This document shows positions 8,958 through 18,142 of a stretch of 33,645 nucleotides of DNA, piece after piece (position 1 is the first letter of the stretch; every line of letters begins with the position of its first letter). The DNA comes from Cytophagaceae bacterium (GTDB taxonomy: Bacteria; Bacteroidota; Bacteroidia; Cytophagales; Flexibacteraceae), in NCBI GenBank assembly GCA_027487695.1, contig JAIYDB010000093.1, positions 1 to 33,645 of the forward strand, in the 5' to 3' direction. The notes below the pieces were generated by a model. That model was not told where the DNA came from, made no database searches, and saw nothing but the letters and a program-made list of their open reading frames with translations. A program made the position numbers and the translations under genes.

Positions 8958-9665
8958 ATGAAAAAGTTTGTGCCCATATTTTTTTTGTTGCTAACTGTTT
9001 GTTTGGCTAGTTGTACCACCGCACGCCTTGAAGGCAATGGGAAGGTGATTACAGAGAATAGAAACACCACCAAGTTTTCAAAGATAAATTCTAGTGGAGC
9101 GTTTATCCTTAAGATAAAACAAGGTACTGCAGAAAGCATTGTTGTTCAGGCAGATGAAAACTTGCTTCCAGAAATAAAGACTGTTGTTAACGGCAATACC
9201 TTGACTATTGACTTCGGTAAAAATGATGTAAAACCTAGCAAATCAATTGTGATTGAGCTTACTGTTGTAGAGTTAGAAGGAATTGATATTAGCGGTAGCT
9301 GTGATATTATTGGGGTTGGCGATTGGCACTTTCAAAACTTTGCTTTGAATTGTAGTGGAGCAACCGAGTCGGTATTTACCTTGTTTGCTAAAAAGTTTAC
9401 TACCGATGCTAGTGGTAGCTGTAAACTAGTTGTAAAAGGTAGGGTAGATGAATCTGTTTACGAAATTAGCGGAGCAGGCGAACTTGTTGCCAGTACGTTA
9501 GAATCCAAAAAAGTTACTTTAGATATTTCAGGTTCTGGCGATGCTGAAGTTTTCGCAACAGAGTTCTTAAATGTGGATTGCAGTGGTGCTAGTGAAGTAC
9601 GCTACAAAGGTAGCCCTAAAATTACCCAAGATGTAAGTGGCGCTAGTTCAATAAAACCACTATAA
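8958..9665 (+). CDS. DUF2807-type lipoprotein (head GIN domain)
   Basis: The 235-aa product begins with a lipoprotein signal peptide ending in the lipobox LASC (Cys19). The mature part is a beta-helix-like protein in which short SG-containing turns recur: DISGSCD, NCSGATE, DASGSCK, EISGAGE, DISGSGD, DCSGASE and DVSGASS. This is the pattern of DUF2807 ('putative auto-transporter adhesin, head GIN domain'), common in Bacteroidota and without a known activity. The start ERNTTKF-like segment (about residues 35-45) and AFILKIKQG also fit. It is probably anchored in the periplasmic or outer-membrane face. It converges on the NUDIX gene with 4 bases between stop codons. Confidence 0.85.
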   Translation: MKKFVPIFFLLLTVCLASCTTARLEGNGKVITENRNTTKFSKINSSGAFILKIKQGTAESIVVQADENLLPEIKTVVNGNTLTIDFGKNDVKPSKSIVIELTVVELEGIDISGSCDIIGVGDWHFQNFALNCSGATESVFTLFAKKFTTDASGSCKLVVKGRVDESVYEISGAGELVASTLESKKVTLDISGSGDAEVFATEFLNVDCSGASEVRYKGSPKITQDVSGASSIKPL

Positions 9666-9669
9666 GCTT

Positions 9670-10230
9670 CTAAATACCAAACTTTCTAGCTGCAAGAAGA
9701 AGTGCCGTTTGGCTAATTGAATCTGTAATTCTTCCATCTAGTACCATAGCAACTGCTTCTGCTAGGGGTAGTTTCTTAACCGTGATATCTTCTGTATCTT
9801 CTTGTTCATCTGGTCCTTGCGAAAGACCAGTAGCCAAATACATATACCCAATTTCATTGGTTACTGAATTGCTGGTATGTAGCCTAGGACAAAGTAGTTC
9901 ATAATGTTCCGCTATGATTCCAGTTTCTTCCCTAAGCTCATTTTGCGCAGTAATAACTGGGTCGGTACCAAGTTTGGCGCCCCCTTCTGGTATTTCCCAG
10001 CTGTATTCATTAATGGTGAAACGAAACTGACCTACTAAATAGGTATTCATTTCAGCGTCAACAGGTACCACGCCAATGGCTAAGTTTTTGAAATGCACCT
10101 TACCGTAAATACCTGGCTTCCCTTTAGGATTCAATACATCTGAATGAGTAACAGTAATCCAAGGATTGTCATACACTTCCTTTTCAGCCAATATTTTCCA
10201 AGGGTTTTGGATTTCGGTATTATTTTCCAT
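9670..10230 (-). CDS. NUDIX hydrolase with a divergent Nudix box
   Basis: The 186-aa protein resembles the ADP-ribose pyrophosphatase branch of NUDIX enzymes, which cleave nucleoside diphosphates linked to another group. YSWEIPEGGAKLG precedes the helix AQNELREETGI. The metal-binding glutamates of the RExxEE core are kept (NELREE), but the usual box Arg is Asn, and the Glu of Gx5E is replaced by Thr in an ungapped alignment. Its ATG lies inside the 3' end of menD (11-base overlap, ATGGAAAATAA), so it is probably translated with menD. The substrate cannot be told from sequence. Confidence 0.85.
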   Translation of the reverse strand: MENNTEIQNPWKILAEKEVYDNPWITVTHSDVLNPKGKPGIYGKVHFKNLAIGVVPVDAEMNTYLVGQFRFTINEYSWEIPEGGAKLGTDPVITAQNELREETGIIAEHYELLCPRLHTSNSVTNEIGYMYLATGLSQGPDEQEDTEDITVKKLPLAEAVAMVLDGRITDSISQTALLLAARKFGI

Positions 10231-11926
10231 TGTGCGTAAATAGAGCTTTTAAGGATGCAAAATGATTTGCATTCAATTCTTTATTAGTAAAAATTTCAAG
10301 GATAGCTGTTTGTTCTGCCTGTAAAAAGTTGGTTAAACTAGCTTCAAAACTACCCTCAGTTGAACTAAAATAAGCTACACTATAATGCGCAGCAATATCT
10401 TTTGCATTGTTGTGATGTTCGGTTTCAAAAAGCTGAACCAATTCCGGTTGCTTTGCAGGACCCTCAATCATTCTGAAAATATTGCCGCCGCTATTATTTA
10501 AAATAATGATTTTCAGATTACTAGGTAAGTGATTATTCCAAAGTGCATTCTTATCGTACAAGAATGATAAATCGCCGGTGAGCATAAAAACAGGCAACTT
10601 TGTATTCATTGCTGCACCTACTGCAGTTGATATTGAACCATCAATACCGCTAGTACCTCGGTTGGCAAAAATTTGAATATCAGGAGGAAGTAAATTTTGC
10701 AGCAGGTTTACATACCTAACAGGCATACTATTAGCGATATGCAAAATGGCATTACTTGGTATATGAGGCAAAACTTGTTTTACACAAGAAATCTCTGATT
10801 GAGATTGAACTTGGAAAGCCTCGTTTAACTTTTGCATTGCATTACTTTCTGCATCCTGCCATAAGGCAGCATAAGCAGCCGCACCTTCATTCTTTGAAAA
10901 GAAAACTTGTTCTCCTATTTTCTTAAAGAAGAACTCAGGCTTACACTCAAAAATATGGGTTAGTGTTTGAAAACTATCAGGCGTATAACCACCTTCATGA
11001 ATATGCCAATGTTGTTTTGGGGCAGCGTTTCTTAGAAAGTGTTTTAAGTTTTTACTTAAAACTGACCTTCCACAAGTAATCACTAAATCTGGTTTTAGGG
11101 ATTCCTGAAAGGCTTCGTCTTTATTCATCAGAAACCAATCATGTAGCTTAATTATCTTCTTTAAACCATGAAGATTAGCAGTAACATCAGCAACTACTAC
11201 AGTTTCACCATAGTAATTTAAGGCATATAAGGCATTTTTAAGCTCTAAGTCAGGTTCAGTTTGTCCAACTACCACTAAAACTTTAGCACAGCCTAAGAAA
11301 AACTGAACGCTATCATGAAGCTGACCTGCGCTTAACTTTGCTTCAGGTTTCAAAACTTCAATTTGCCTAACAGTTGGGTAATTAAAGCTATCAGTTTCCG
11401 TAGGGTAAAATGGCTCTCTGAAAGGGATGTTAATATGAACAGGGCCCTTGTTGCTTCCTAAAAGAAAGTTGATTGCCTCATTAGCTGTTCTATTGGCAAA
11501 CCAACTAGCATCAGGATGACTCCAATCTGCTGGCCATTGGAAAGAGAAATGAGCGTGCTTTCCGAATATATTTTGCTGATGGATAGCTTGTCCATCGGCT
11601 TGTTCAATCCACTCTTGGGGTCTATCCGCTGTAAGTACAAGTAAAGGCACCTGGCTAAAATATGCCTCAGCCACTGCAGGGGAATAATTTAAAGCTGCAG
11701 TACCTGAAGTACAAACTAGTATTACTGGATGTTTTATCTGTTGGGCAGCACCAAGGGCTACAAATGCAGCACTGCGTTCATCTACTAAAACTGTTATTTT
11801 AAAGGCACCATGCCTAGCAAAAGCAAGTGATAATGGAGCATTTCTGCTACCAGGCGATAAAAATACCTGAGTAATTCCTTTTTGGGCGCAAAGCTGAACC
11901 AGATTTAAAATTGGTTGAATAACCAT
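10220..11926 (-). CDS. menD: 2-succinyl-5-enolpyruvyl-6-hydroxy-3-cyclohexene-1-carboxylate synthase
   Basis: The 568-aa thiamine-diphosphate enzyme joins isochorismate and 2-oxoglutarate in menaquinone synthesis. Diagnostic segments are FLSPGSRNAPLSLA near the N-terminus, VDERSAAFVALG, TSGTAALNYSPAVAEA, LTADRPQEW, NRGTSGIDGSISTAVG, and the cofactor-binding segment from GDLSFLYDKNALW to NNSGGNIFRM. The length is normal for MenD. The other men genes are not next to it. The 3' end overlaps the NUDIX gene by 11 bases. It is divergent from the MATE gene across 128 bases that hold candidate promoters for both. Confidence 0.96.
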   Translation of the reverse strand: MVIQPILNLVQLCAQKGITQVFLSPGSRNAPLSLAFARHGAFKITVLVDERSAAFVALGAAQQIKHPVILVCTSGTAALNYSPAVAEAYFSQVPLLVLTADRPQEWIEQADGQAIHQQNIFGKHAHFSFQWPADWSHPDASWFANRTANEAINFLLGSNKGPVHINIPFREPFYPTETDSFNYPTVRQIEVLKPEAKLSAGQLHDSVQFFLGCAKVLVVVGQTEPDLELKNALYALNYYGETVVVADVTANLHGLKKIIKLHDWFLMNKDEAFQESLKPDLVITCGRSVLSKNLKHFLRNAAPKQHWHIHEGGYTPDSFQTLTHIFECKPEFFFKKIGEQVFFSKNEGAAAYAALWQDAESNAMQKLNEAFQVQSQSEISCVKQVLPHIPSNAILHIANSMPVRYVNLLQNLLPPDIQIFANRGTSGIDGSISTAVGAAMNTKLPVFMLTGDLSFLYDKNALWNNHLPSNLKIIILNNSGGNIFRMIEGPAKQPELVQLFETEHHNNAKDIAAHYSVAYFSSTEGSFEASLTNFLQAEQTAILEIFTNKELNANHFASLKALFTHNGK

Positions 11927-11981
11927 ACATACTATTTGACTAAGGTTGCCCTGCTTGAACCTAATTGCTTTAGGTATTTTG

Positions 11982-11989
11982 CAAATATA
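11982..11989 (-). promoter_or_regulatory. Candidate -7 element of menD
   Basis: The minus strand reads TATATTTG, a full TAnnTTTG match, 55 bases before the menD ATG. No clear TTG element is found at the usual spacing. Confidence 0.35.
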
Positions 11990-12033
11990 AGGTGTGTTAA
12001 TAATAGGTAACCTTTAAAAACGATTATTGGTTG

Positions 12034-12041
12034 TAGTTTTG
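12034..12041 (+). promoter_or_regulatory. Candidate -7 element of the MATE transporter gene
   Basis: TAGTTTTG matches TAnnTTTG. It lies only 13 bases before the ATG, so a transcript from it would have a very short leader. The upstream element is not convincing. Confidence 0.35.
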
Positions 12042-12054
12042 CACCTACTTAATT

Positions 12055-13446
12055 ATGGCTACTCCTAAAAAACTCTCTTACCACATTCAGAAAACACTGG
12101 TTTTAGCATTTCCAATAATGCTAAGCCAATTAAGCCATATGCTTATTGGTCTATCAGATACTTTTTTGGTAGGTCACCTTGGTTCAGTACCATTGGCTGG
12201 CGTTGCGCTAGGGAATAGTATTTTTTCTTTGGTGCTAGTAGGTGCTTTAGGACTTACTTTTTCGCTTACTCCTTTGGTTGCCAAAGCCGATGGGGAAAAC
12301 AATGAAGCTGATGCAGTAGGCTACCTTAAAAATGCCATCCTATTATTTACACTTATAGGGATTGTAGCAGTAGGACTTGGTTATGGCGTTGCTTACAACT
12401 TAGATGTTTTTCAACAAAAGGAAGAAGTAGTAGCCCAAACTATCATATTCTTAGGTCCTTTTATGGCAAGTTTATTGCCTATAATGGTTTACCAAGCGTT
12501 TAAGCAGTTTATTGAAGGATTAGGCTATACCAAGCCAGCGATGATCATAAACCTCTCTAGCGCAGTGCTTAATATTGGGTTGGCGGTTTGTTTTATCAAT
12601 GGGTATTTGGGCTTTCCTAAGCTTGGTGTTTTAGGAATTGGGCTTGCGGGCTTAATTGATAGAACCTTGATGATGCTAACGATGATTGTTTACACTCTAA
12701 GCAGAAAAGAGTTCCGTAAATACACTTCTAAGCTTTCAAGTACTGCCTATAGCTGGTCGTATTCTATGAGCTTGCTTAAAATGGGCTTACCTATTTCTAT
12801 TCAAATGGTAATGGAAATTGCTTGTTTCGCGGCTGGTGGTATCCTGGTAGGAACTTATGGTGCAATTCCTTTAGCAGCTCACCAAGTAGCCTTAAGTATG
12901 GCAGCAGCTACTTATATGGCTGCCAGTGGTATTGGTACTGCGGCAAGTATTAGAATTGGAAACTACCTAGGTCAGAAAAACTATGTAGAACTACGCAACG
13001 CAGGTATCGTATCTATTTGGCTTACCATTGCCTTTATGACTATTACGAGCTTAATGTTTGTGATTTTCAGAAATATGCTGCCTGGCTTGTTTTCAGACGA
13101 TAGTCAAGTAATTGAAATTGCTGCTGGCTTATTAATATTTGCTGCAGTATTTCAAATTTCGGATGGTATTCAGGCTTGTACACAAGGTTGCTTAAGAGGT
13201 ATTCAAGACGTAACTATGCCAACAATAATCGTAACTATTTCTTATTGGGTGCTCGGTATTCCTGTTGGTTATTTACTAAGTCAGGTTACGAGTTGGAGTT
13301 TTTATTCAATTTGGGTAGGACTTTGCTCAGGACTGTTTTTCGCTTCTACATTACTAGTAATCAGATTCTTGAAAATATCTAAATACGAATACCTAAAAGC
13401 TAGATTTGAATCTGAAAATCCATCGTCGTTTACGGTAGGTCATTAA
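12055..13446 (+). CDS. MATE family multidrug/Na+ or H+ antiporter (NorM-like)
   Basis: The 463-aa inner-membrane protein has about twelve hydrophobic segments in two related halves. The first half begins with LAFPIMLSQLSHMLIGLSDT followed by FLVGHLGSVPLAGVALG, and the second with GLPISIQMVMEIACFAAGGI, both characteristic of MATE exporters. The length is typical. MATE proteins expel cationic drugs or metabolites using a Na+ or H+ gradient. The substrate is not evident here. The HD phosphohydrolase gene follows after 7 bases, so the two may share a transcript, though no functional link is apparent. Confidence 0.93.
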   Translation: MATPKKLSYHIQKTLVLAFPIMLSQLSHMLIGLSDTFLVGHLGSVPLAGVALGNSIFSLVLVGALGLTFSLTPLVAKADGENNEADAVGYLKNAILLFTLIGIVAVGLGYGVAYNLDVFQQKEEVVAQTIIFLGPFMASLLPIMVYQAFKQFIEGLGYTKPAMIINLSSAVLNIGLAVCFINGYLGFPKLGVLGIGLAGLIDRTLMMLTMIVYTLSRKEFRKYTSKLSSTAYSWSYSMSLLKMGLPISIQMVMEIACFAAGGILVGTYGAIPLAAHQVALSMAAATYMAASGIGTAASIRIGNYLGQKNYVELRNAGIVSIWLTIAFMTITSLMFVIFRNMLPGLFSDDSQVIEIAAGLLIFAAVFQISDGIQACTQGCLRGIQDVTMPTIIVTISYWVLGIPVGYLLSQVTSWSFYSIWVGLCSGLFFASTLLVIRFLKISKYEYLKARFESENPSSFTVGH

Positions 13447-13453
13447 GTTAAGT

Positions 13454-14689
13454 ATGTTAAAAGGTAAAATCATTAACGACCCTATTCACGGTTTCATAAC
13501 AATTCCGCAGGGGATAATCCAATCTATAATAGACCATCCTTACCTGCAAAGATTAAGAAGGATTAAGCAATTAGGACTAACAGATTATGTTTATCCTGGG
13601 GCTGTACATACCCGCTTTCACCACGCCTTAGGCGCAATGCACTTAATGGGTGTAGCTTTAGAAAGTTTAAGGTCTAAAGGGCATATAATTTCAGAGGAAG
13701 AAGAACAAGCAGGGAGAATTGCAGTTCTGTGCCACGATTTAGGACATGGCCCCTTTAGCCACGCTTTAGAATATAGCTTCGCCCAACATATAGATCATGA
13801 GGCTATTACGCTAATGTTAATGAACCGCTTAAACCAAGAGTTGGGGCAAGGATTAAGTTTGGCTATTGAAATGTTTGAAGGCAAATACCATAGACCTTTC
13901 TTTCACCAATTGATTAGTTCACAGTTAGATGTGGATAGACTAGACTACCTGAAGCGTGATAGCTTTTTTACAGGTGTAATAGAAGGTGGGGTAGGCACCA
14001 GTCGCATCCTAAAAATGATTGACTTAGTAAATGAGTCAATCGTAGTGGAAGAAAAGGCTATTTATTCGGTAGAACACTTCTTAAGCGCCAGAAGGCTTAT
14101 GTATTGGCAAGTGTATTTGCATAAAACAGCCTTAAGTGTGGAGCAAATGATTGTTCAAATCATCAGAAGGGCATCATTTGTATCTCAGAAGGGGATGGAG
14201 GTATTTGCACCGCCTTACTTACGCACTTTTTTAGAAAGGAATGTGGGCAAAACAGAGTTTGAAACCTATCCTGAATTACTTGATGCCTACTTGTTATTAG
14301 ATGATTATGATATCTGGACCTGCATTAAGCAATGGATGCTACATCCTGATAAAGTTTTGAGCGACCTTTGCCGCGCCTTGCTAAATAGGAAACCATTCAA
14401 AGTTTTACTTGAAAATGAAGCTATAGCAGAAGCTCTAAAAGACAAAATAGGTTTCGATATTCAACTTCATTTAGGTATTGATAGTGAAGAACTTAGCTAT
14501 TATATGTTTGAAGGTATTATTAGTAACAAGGCATACGTTCAAGGGAATAACAACATAAATATTCTGAAAAAGAACGGAGAAGTTTTAGATATTGCGCAAG
14601 CAAGCGACCTGCCCAACATTACGGCAATGAGTAAAATTGTGAGTAAATATTATTTGTGCTACCACAAACCAATATCTTTACGAGATTAA
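13454..14689 (+). CDS. HD domain phosphohydrolase (COG1078 type, dNTPase-like)
   Basis: The 411-aa cytoplasmic protein carries an HD metal site: TRFHHALGAMHL (His56, His57), CHDLGHGPFSHALE (His94, Asp95, His98, His103) and a later SSQLDVDRLDYLKRD segment that supplies the last Asp. The N-terminal KIINDPIHGFI motif is typical of COG1078, the family of B. subtilis YwfO, related to deoxynucleotide triphosphohydrolases. The nucleotide substrate is not defined. It follows the MATE gene by 7 bases and precedes lpxD by 62 bases. From memory, this gene is often next to lpxD in Bacteroidota. Confidence 0.9.
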   Translation: MLKGKIINDPIHGFITIPQGIIQSIIDHPYLQRLRRIKQLGLTDYVYPGAVHTRFHHALGAMHLMGVALESLRSKGHIISEEEEQAGRIAVLCHDLGHGPFSHALEYSFAQHIDHEAITLMLMNRLNQELGQGLSLAIEMFEGKYHRPFFHQLISSQLDVDRLDYLKRDSFFTGVIEGGVGTSRILKMIDLVNESIVVEEKAIYSVEHFLSARRLMYWQVYLHKTALSVEQMIVQIIRRASFVSQKGMEVFAPPYLRTFLERNVGKTEFETYPELLDAYLLLDDYDIWTCIKQWMLHPDKVLSDLCRALLNRKPFKVLLENEAIAEALKDKIGFDIQLHLGIDSEELSYYMFEGIISNKAYVQGNNNINILKKNGEVLDIAQASDLPNITAMSKIVSKYYLCYHKPISLRD

Positions 14690-14751
14690 ATTAACACTTG
14701 AGGTTATCCAGAAAGAATAGCCTAAAGATTTTGAATTGCTTATTTTAAGGA

Positions 14752-15792
14752 ATGAAGTTTACCGCAAGGCAAATAGCCAATCTTATTGGAGGCACCATTG
14801 AAGGTGATGAAAACGTAACAGTGGTTACGATAGCTAAGATACAAGAAGCTGAACCAGATGCTCTTGCCTTTTTTGCAAATCCGAAATACGAGGCAATGGT
14901 TTACACCACCAATGCTGGCGTATTACTAGTAAATAATGATTTTGTTCCTAAAGAATCTGTAAAGTCAACCTTAATCAGGGTACCTGATGCTTACCTAGCC
15001 TTTACAGGTTTATTAGAATACGCTCAAAAGCTGTTACTTTCTTTAAAAGTGGGCATTGAACAACCATCCTTTCAATCTGAAGGAGTGAAGATGGGAGATA
15101 ACTGCTACTTAGGTGCTTTCAGCTATTTAGGTACCAATGTTAAAGTTGGTAATAACACTAAAATATATCCACAAGTTTTCATTGGCGATAACTGCGAGAT
15201 TGGAAATGATACCATCATTTATGCTGGTGTAAAAATCTATGCAGGAAGTAAAGTAGGTAGCCATTCCGTAATCCATTCAGGTTGTGTAATTGGTGCCGAT
15301 GGTTTTGGCTTTGCTCCACAACCAGATGGTACTTACAAAACAATTCCTCAACTAGGAAATGTAGTAATTGGCGACCATGTAGATATTGGAGCAAACACAA
15401 CAATTGATCGCGCCACCCTTGGGAGTACCATTATTAAGGATGGTGTTAAACTAGATAACCTTATTCAAATTGCCCACAACGCAACCGTTCAGGAAAACAC
15501 TGTAATAGCAGCTCAAACTGGAGTTGCCGGTAGTGCAATTGTTGGCAAAAATTGTATGATTGGCGGGCAAGTTGGCATTGTTGGTCATATAACCATTGCC
15601 GATGGCACTAAAATTCAAGCACAAAGTGGAGTAAACTATTCCACAGAAAATAATGCAGTTTTACAAGGTAGTCCTGCAGAAGACCGTTCAAAGCACATTC
15701 GCAATCTGGTTGCTTTCAGGCAATTAGCTAATATGCTTACCAAATTAAACACTTTAGAAAAACAGGTTAAGGCATTAGAAAATCAGCAGTAA
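14752..15792 (+). CDS. lpxD: UDP-3-O-acylglucosamine N-acyltransferase
   Basis: The 346-aa enzyme performs the third step of lipid A synthesis, N-acylation of UDP-3-O-acylglucosamine with an acyl-ACP. Residues 1-100 form the uridine-binding domain (ARQIANLIGGTIEGD at the start). From about 105 a left-handed beta helix of hexapeptide repeats follows, with the catalytic His242 in LIQIAHNATV and the GADGFGFAP motif at 181-189. A short helical C-terminus (about 315-346) closes it. The length is normal. It is the first gene of the lipid A block, 75 bases before lpxC/fabZ. Confidence 0.97.
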   Translation: MKFTARQIANLIGGTIEGDENVTVVTIAKIQEAEPDALAFFANPKYEAMVYTTNAGVLLVNNDFVPKESVKSTLIRVPDAYLAFTGLLEYAQKLLLSLKVGIEQPSFQSEGVKMGDNCYLGAFSYLGTNVKVGNNTKIYPQVFIGDNCEIGNDTIIYAGVKIYAGSKVGSHSVIHSGCVIGADGFGFAPQPDGTYKTIPQLGNVVIGDHVDIGANTTIDRATLGSTIIKDGVKLDNLIQIAHNATVQENTVIAAQTGVAGSAIVGKNCMIGGQVGIVGHITIADGTKIQAQSGVNYSTENNAVLQGSPAEDRSKHIRNLVAFRQLANMLTKLNTLEKQVKALENQQ

Positions 15793-15867
15793 AATTGAAA
15801 TGTTACATACTCATTTGCAGAAGTATTTTCTCATCTCAATTTTTCGTTTTTACTTTGTCAGGCTTTT

Positions 15868-17262
15868 ATGAACACAAAACAGCATACAGTTAAAAGTCCT
15901 GTTTCAATTTCAGGGGTTGGTTTACACACCGGACAGCTCGCAACACTTACGTTTTGCCCTGCTCCAGCTAATCACGGAATTAAATTTCAACGGATAGATT
16001 TACCGGGTGAGCCTATTGTGCACGCCGATGTAGATAACGTAGTTGACGTAAGTCGGGGAACTACAATTGAAGAAAATGGTGCAAGAATTAACACCGTAGA
16101 ACATTGCCTTGCCGCCCTTGTAGGGATGGAAATTGACAATGTGCTTATCCAAATAGATGGACCTGAAATCCCTATTATGGATGGTAGTTCTATGCCGTTT
16201 ATTGAAAAACTTGAAAAAGTAGGCACAGAAGAACAAAACGCTATGCGTAATTTCTTTGAAGTTACCGAAATGGTAAACTACAGAGATGAATCGCGTAATG
16301 TTGAAATTGCAGCCCTTCCACTTAACGATTACAGGCTAACTGTAATGGTTGATTATAATAGTCCTGTACTTGGTAGCCAACATGCATCAATTACAGATAT
16401 TAGTCAGTTTAAAAAAGAGATAGCCAGTTGCAGAACATTCTGTTTCCTTCATGAAATAGAACAGTTATACAAACAAAACCTGATTAAGGGTGGCGATTTG
16501 AGCAATGCAATTGTAGTAGTAGATAGAGTAGTTGAAGAATCTGAAATCCAGTACCTAGCTGATTTATTCCGTCAACCAAAGGTGGAAGTACAGTCTGAAG
16601 GTATCTTAAATAACCTTGAACTTCGTTATAAAAACGAACCTGCGAGGCATAAACTTCTTGATTTAGTAGGTGATCTTGCTCTAGCTGGTCGTCCTTTAAA
16701 GGCGCAAATTCTAGCAGCTCGTCCAGGTCACGCGGCAAATGTTGAGTTTGCTCGTAAGCTTAAGCGTTTAATGAAGGAGCAAAGTAAGAGCCCAGTTCCT
16801 TATTATGATCCTAAGCTACCTCCAGTACTAGACGTAAATGAAATTTACAGAAGGTTACCACACGCTTACCCATTTAAACTAATCGATAGAATTTTTCACC
16901 TAGATGCTACTTCCGTAGCCAGTGTTAAAAACGTAACTATCAACGAACCTTATTTCCAAGGTCACTTCCCTGGTAACCCAGTTATGCCAGGCGTTATGCA
17001 AATTGAAGCTATGGCACAAACGGGCGGTATCTTGGTACTAAGCACAGTAGATGACCCTTACAATTATTGGACTTATTTCCTCGCCATTGAAAATGCACGC
17101 TTCAAAAAGTTTGTTGTTCCTGGCGATCAGATAATTTTCAAATGTGAGTTAATTGCACCTATTAAAAGGGGTATTGCCAAAATGTTTGGACAAGCCTTTG
17201 TATCAGGTCAAGTAGTAAGCGAAGCCATAATGACAGCCAGTGTTGTAAGGAAAGACAAATAA
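15868..17262 (+). CDS. lpxC/fabZ: Bifunctional UDP-3-O-acyl-N-acetylglucosamine deacetylase / 3-hydroxyacyl-ACP dehydratase (LpxC-FabZ)
   Basis: The 464-aa protein is a fusion. Residues 1 to about 305 are LpxC, the zinc deacetylase that commits lipid A synthesis: zinc ligands His79 (TVEHCLAAL), His261 and Asp265 (RHKLLDLVGDLAL), and catalytic His288 (RPGHAANVEFA). Residues from about 318 are FabZ, the hot-dog fold dehydratase of fatty-acid synthesis: His332 (LPHAYPFKLIDRI) and Glu380 (GVMQIEAMAQ), with the GHFPGNPVMPGVM motif. Both active sites are complete. The fusion is known in Bacteroidota and joins the two pathways competing for 3-hydroxyacyl-ACP. lpxA begins one base after the stop. Confidence 0.97.
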   Translation: MNTKQHTVKSPVSISGVGLHTGQLATLTFCPAPANHGIKFQRIDLPGEPIVHADVDNVVDVSRGTTIEENGARINTVEHCLAALVGMEIDNVLIQIDGPEIPIMDGSSMPFIEKLEKVGTEEQNAMRNFFEVTEMVNYRDESRNVEIAALPLNDYRLTVMVDYNSPVLGSQHASITDISQFKKEIASCRTFCFLHEIEQLYKQNLIKGGDLSNAIVVVDRVVEESEIQYLADLFRQPKVEVQSEGILNNLELRYKNEPARHKLLDLVGDLALAGRPLKAQILAARPGHAANVEFARKLKRLMKEQSKSPVPYYDPKLPPVLDVNEIYRRLPHAYPFKLIDRIFHLDATSVASVKNVTINEPYFQGHFPGNPVMPGVMQIEAMAQTGGILVLSTVDDPYNYWTYFLAIENARFKKFVVPGDQIIFKCELIAPIKRGIAKMFGQAFVSGQVVSEAIMTASVVRKDK

Positions 17263-17263
17263 T

Positions 17264-18070
17264 ATGAACCAACCTGCTCCCTACATACATCCGGATGCAC
17301 AAATACATCCAAGCGCTGTGATAGCACCGTTCGCCTATATTGAAGGCGACGTTGTTATAGGCGAAGGCTGCTGGATTGGTCCGCACGCCTGCATTATGAA
17401 TGGTGCTCGCTTAGGAAAAAACATTAGAGTTTTTCCTGGAGCGGTAGTATCAGGCATACCACAAGACTTAAAATTTGACGGCGAAGTAACTACCACTGAA
17501 ATTGGCGATGGCACTACCATCCGCGAATGTGTAACTATTAGCCGTGGAACTAAAGATAGATTCAAAACCGTAATTGGCGAAAATTGCCTTATTATGGCTT
17601 ACGTACACGTAGCTCACGATTGTATTATTGGAAACCATGTAATTCTTGGTAACAGTGTACAAGTAGCTGGTCACGTAACCATTGAAGATTGGGCTATTAT
17701 TAGTGGTGCTTCGGCAATACATCAATTTGTTCAAGTTGGGGCACACAGCATGGTAGCAGGTGGTTCACTTGTTCGTAAAGATGTTCCTCCATTTATTAAA
17801 GCCGCGCGTGAACCTTTAGCTTATGCTGGTATCAATACAATCGGTTTACGCAGAAGGGGTTATAGTCACGAACAAATAGATTCAATTCACAACTGTTTCC
17901 GTTTGCTTTACCAGAAAGGCTTGCCTGTAAGTAAAGCGCTTGAACAAATTGAAGCTGAAATTCCTGATAGCGACGAAAAAGCCCAATTAACTACTTTCTT
18001 AAAGCGTAGCAATAGGGGAGTGATAAAGGGTTTTGAAACCGAAATGAAGGATACCGATTTCGGATTTTAA
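17264..18070 (+). CDS. lpxA: UDP-N-acetylglucosamine O-acyltransferase
   Basis: The 268-aa enzyme catalyses the first step of lipid A synthesis, adding a 3-hydroxyacyl chain to UDP-GlcNAc. The N-terminal two-thirds is a left-handed beta helix (HPDAQIHPSAVIAPFAYIEG onward). The catalytic base is His118 in YVHVAHDC. GLRRRGYSHEQI and the helical C-terminus (about 190-268) are typical. The ATG follows the lpxC/fabZ stop by one base, so translation is probably coupled. lpxD, lpxC and lpxA thus give three of the first lipid A steps in one unit. pdhA lies 72 bases downstream, with no clear terminator between. Confidence 0.97.
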   Translation: MNQPAPYIHPDAQIHPSAVIAPFAYIEGDVVIGEGCWIGPHACIMNGARLGKNIRVFPGAVVSGIPQDLKFDGEVTTTEIGDGTTIRECVTISRGTKDRFKTVIGENCLIMAYVHVAHDCIIGNHVILGNSVQVAGHVTIEDWAIISGASAIHQFVQVGAHSMVAGGSLVRKDVPPFIKAAREPLAYAGINTIGLRRRGYSHEQIDSIHNCFRLLYQKGLPVSKALEQIEAEIPDSDEKAQLTTFLKRSNRGVIKGFETEMKDTDFGF

Positions 18071-18142
18071 ACTTCAAAGTACCATTTGCTGTTAATTATT
18101 GCAGCACTTAATTAGTTGTAAACATTCAAACATAGCCTTACA

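Noticed and set aside
15868-17262. LpxC-FabZ fusion as an assembly error
   Set aside because: The fusion is well known in Bacteroidota, both active sites are complete, and the linker is clean in one frame.
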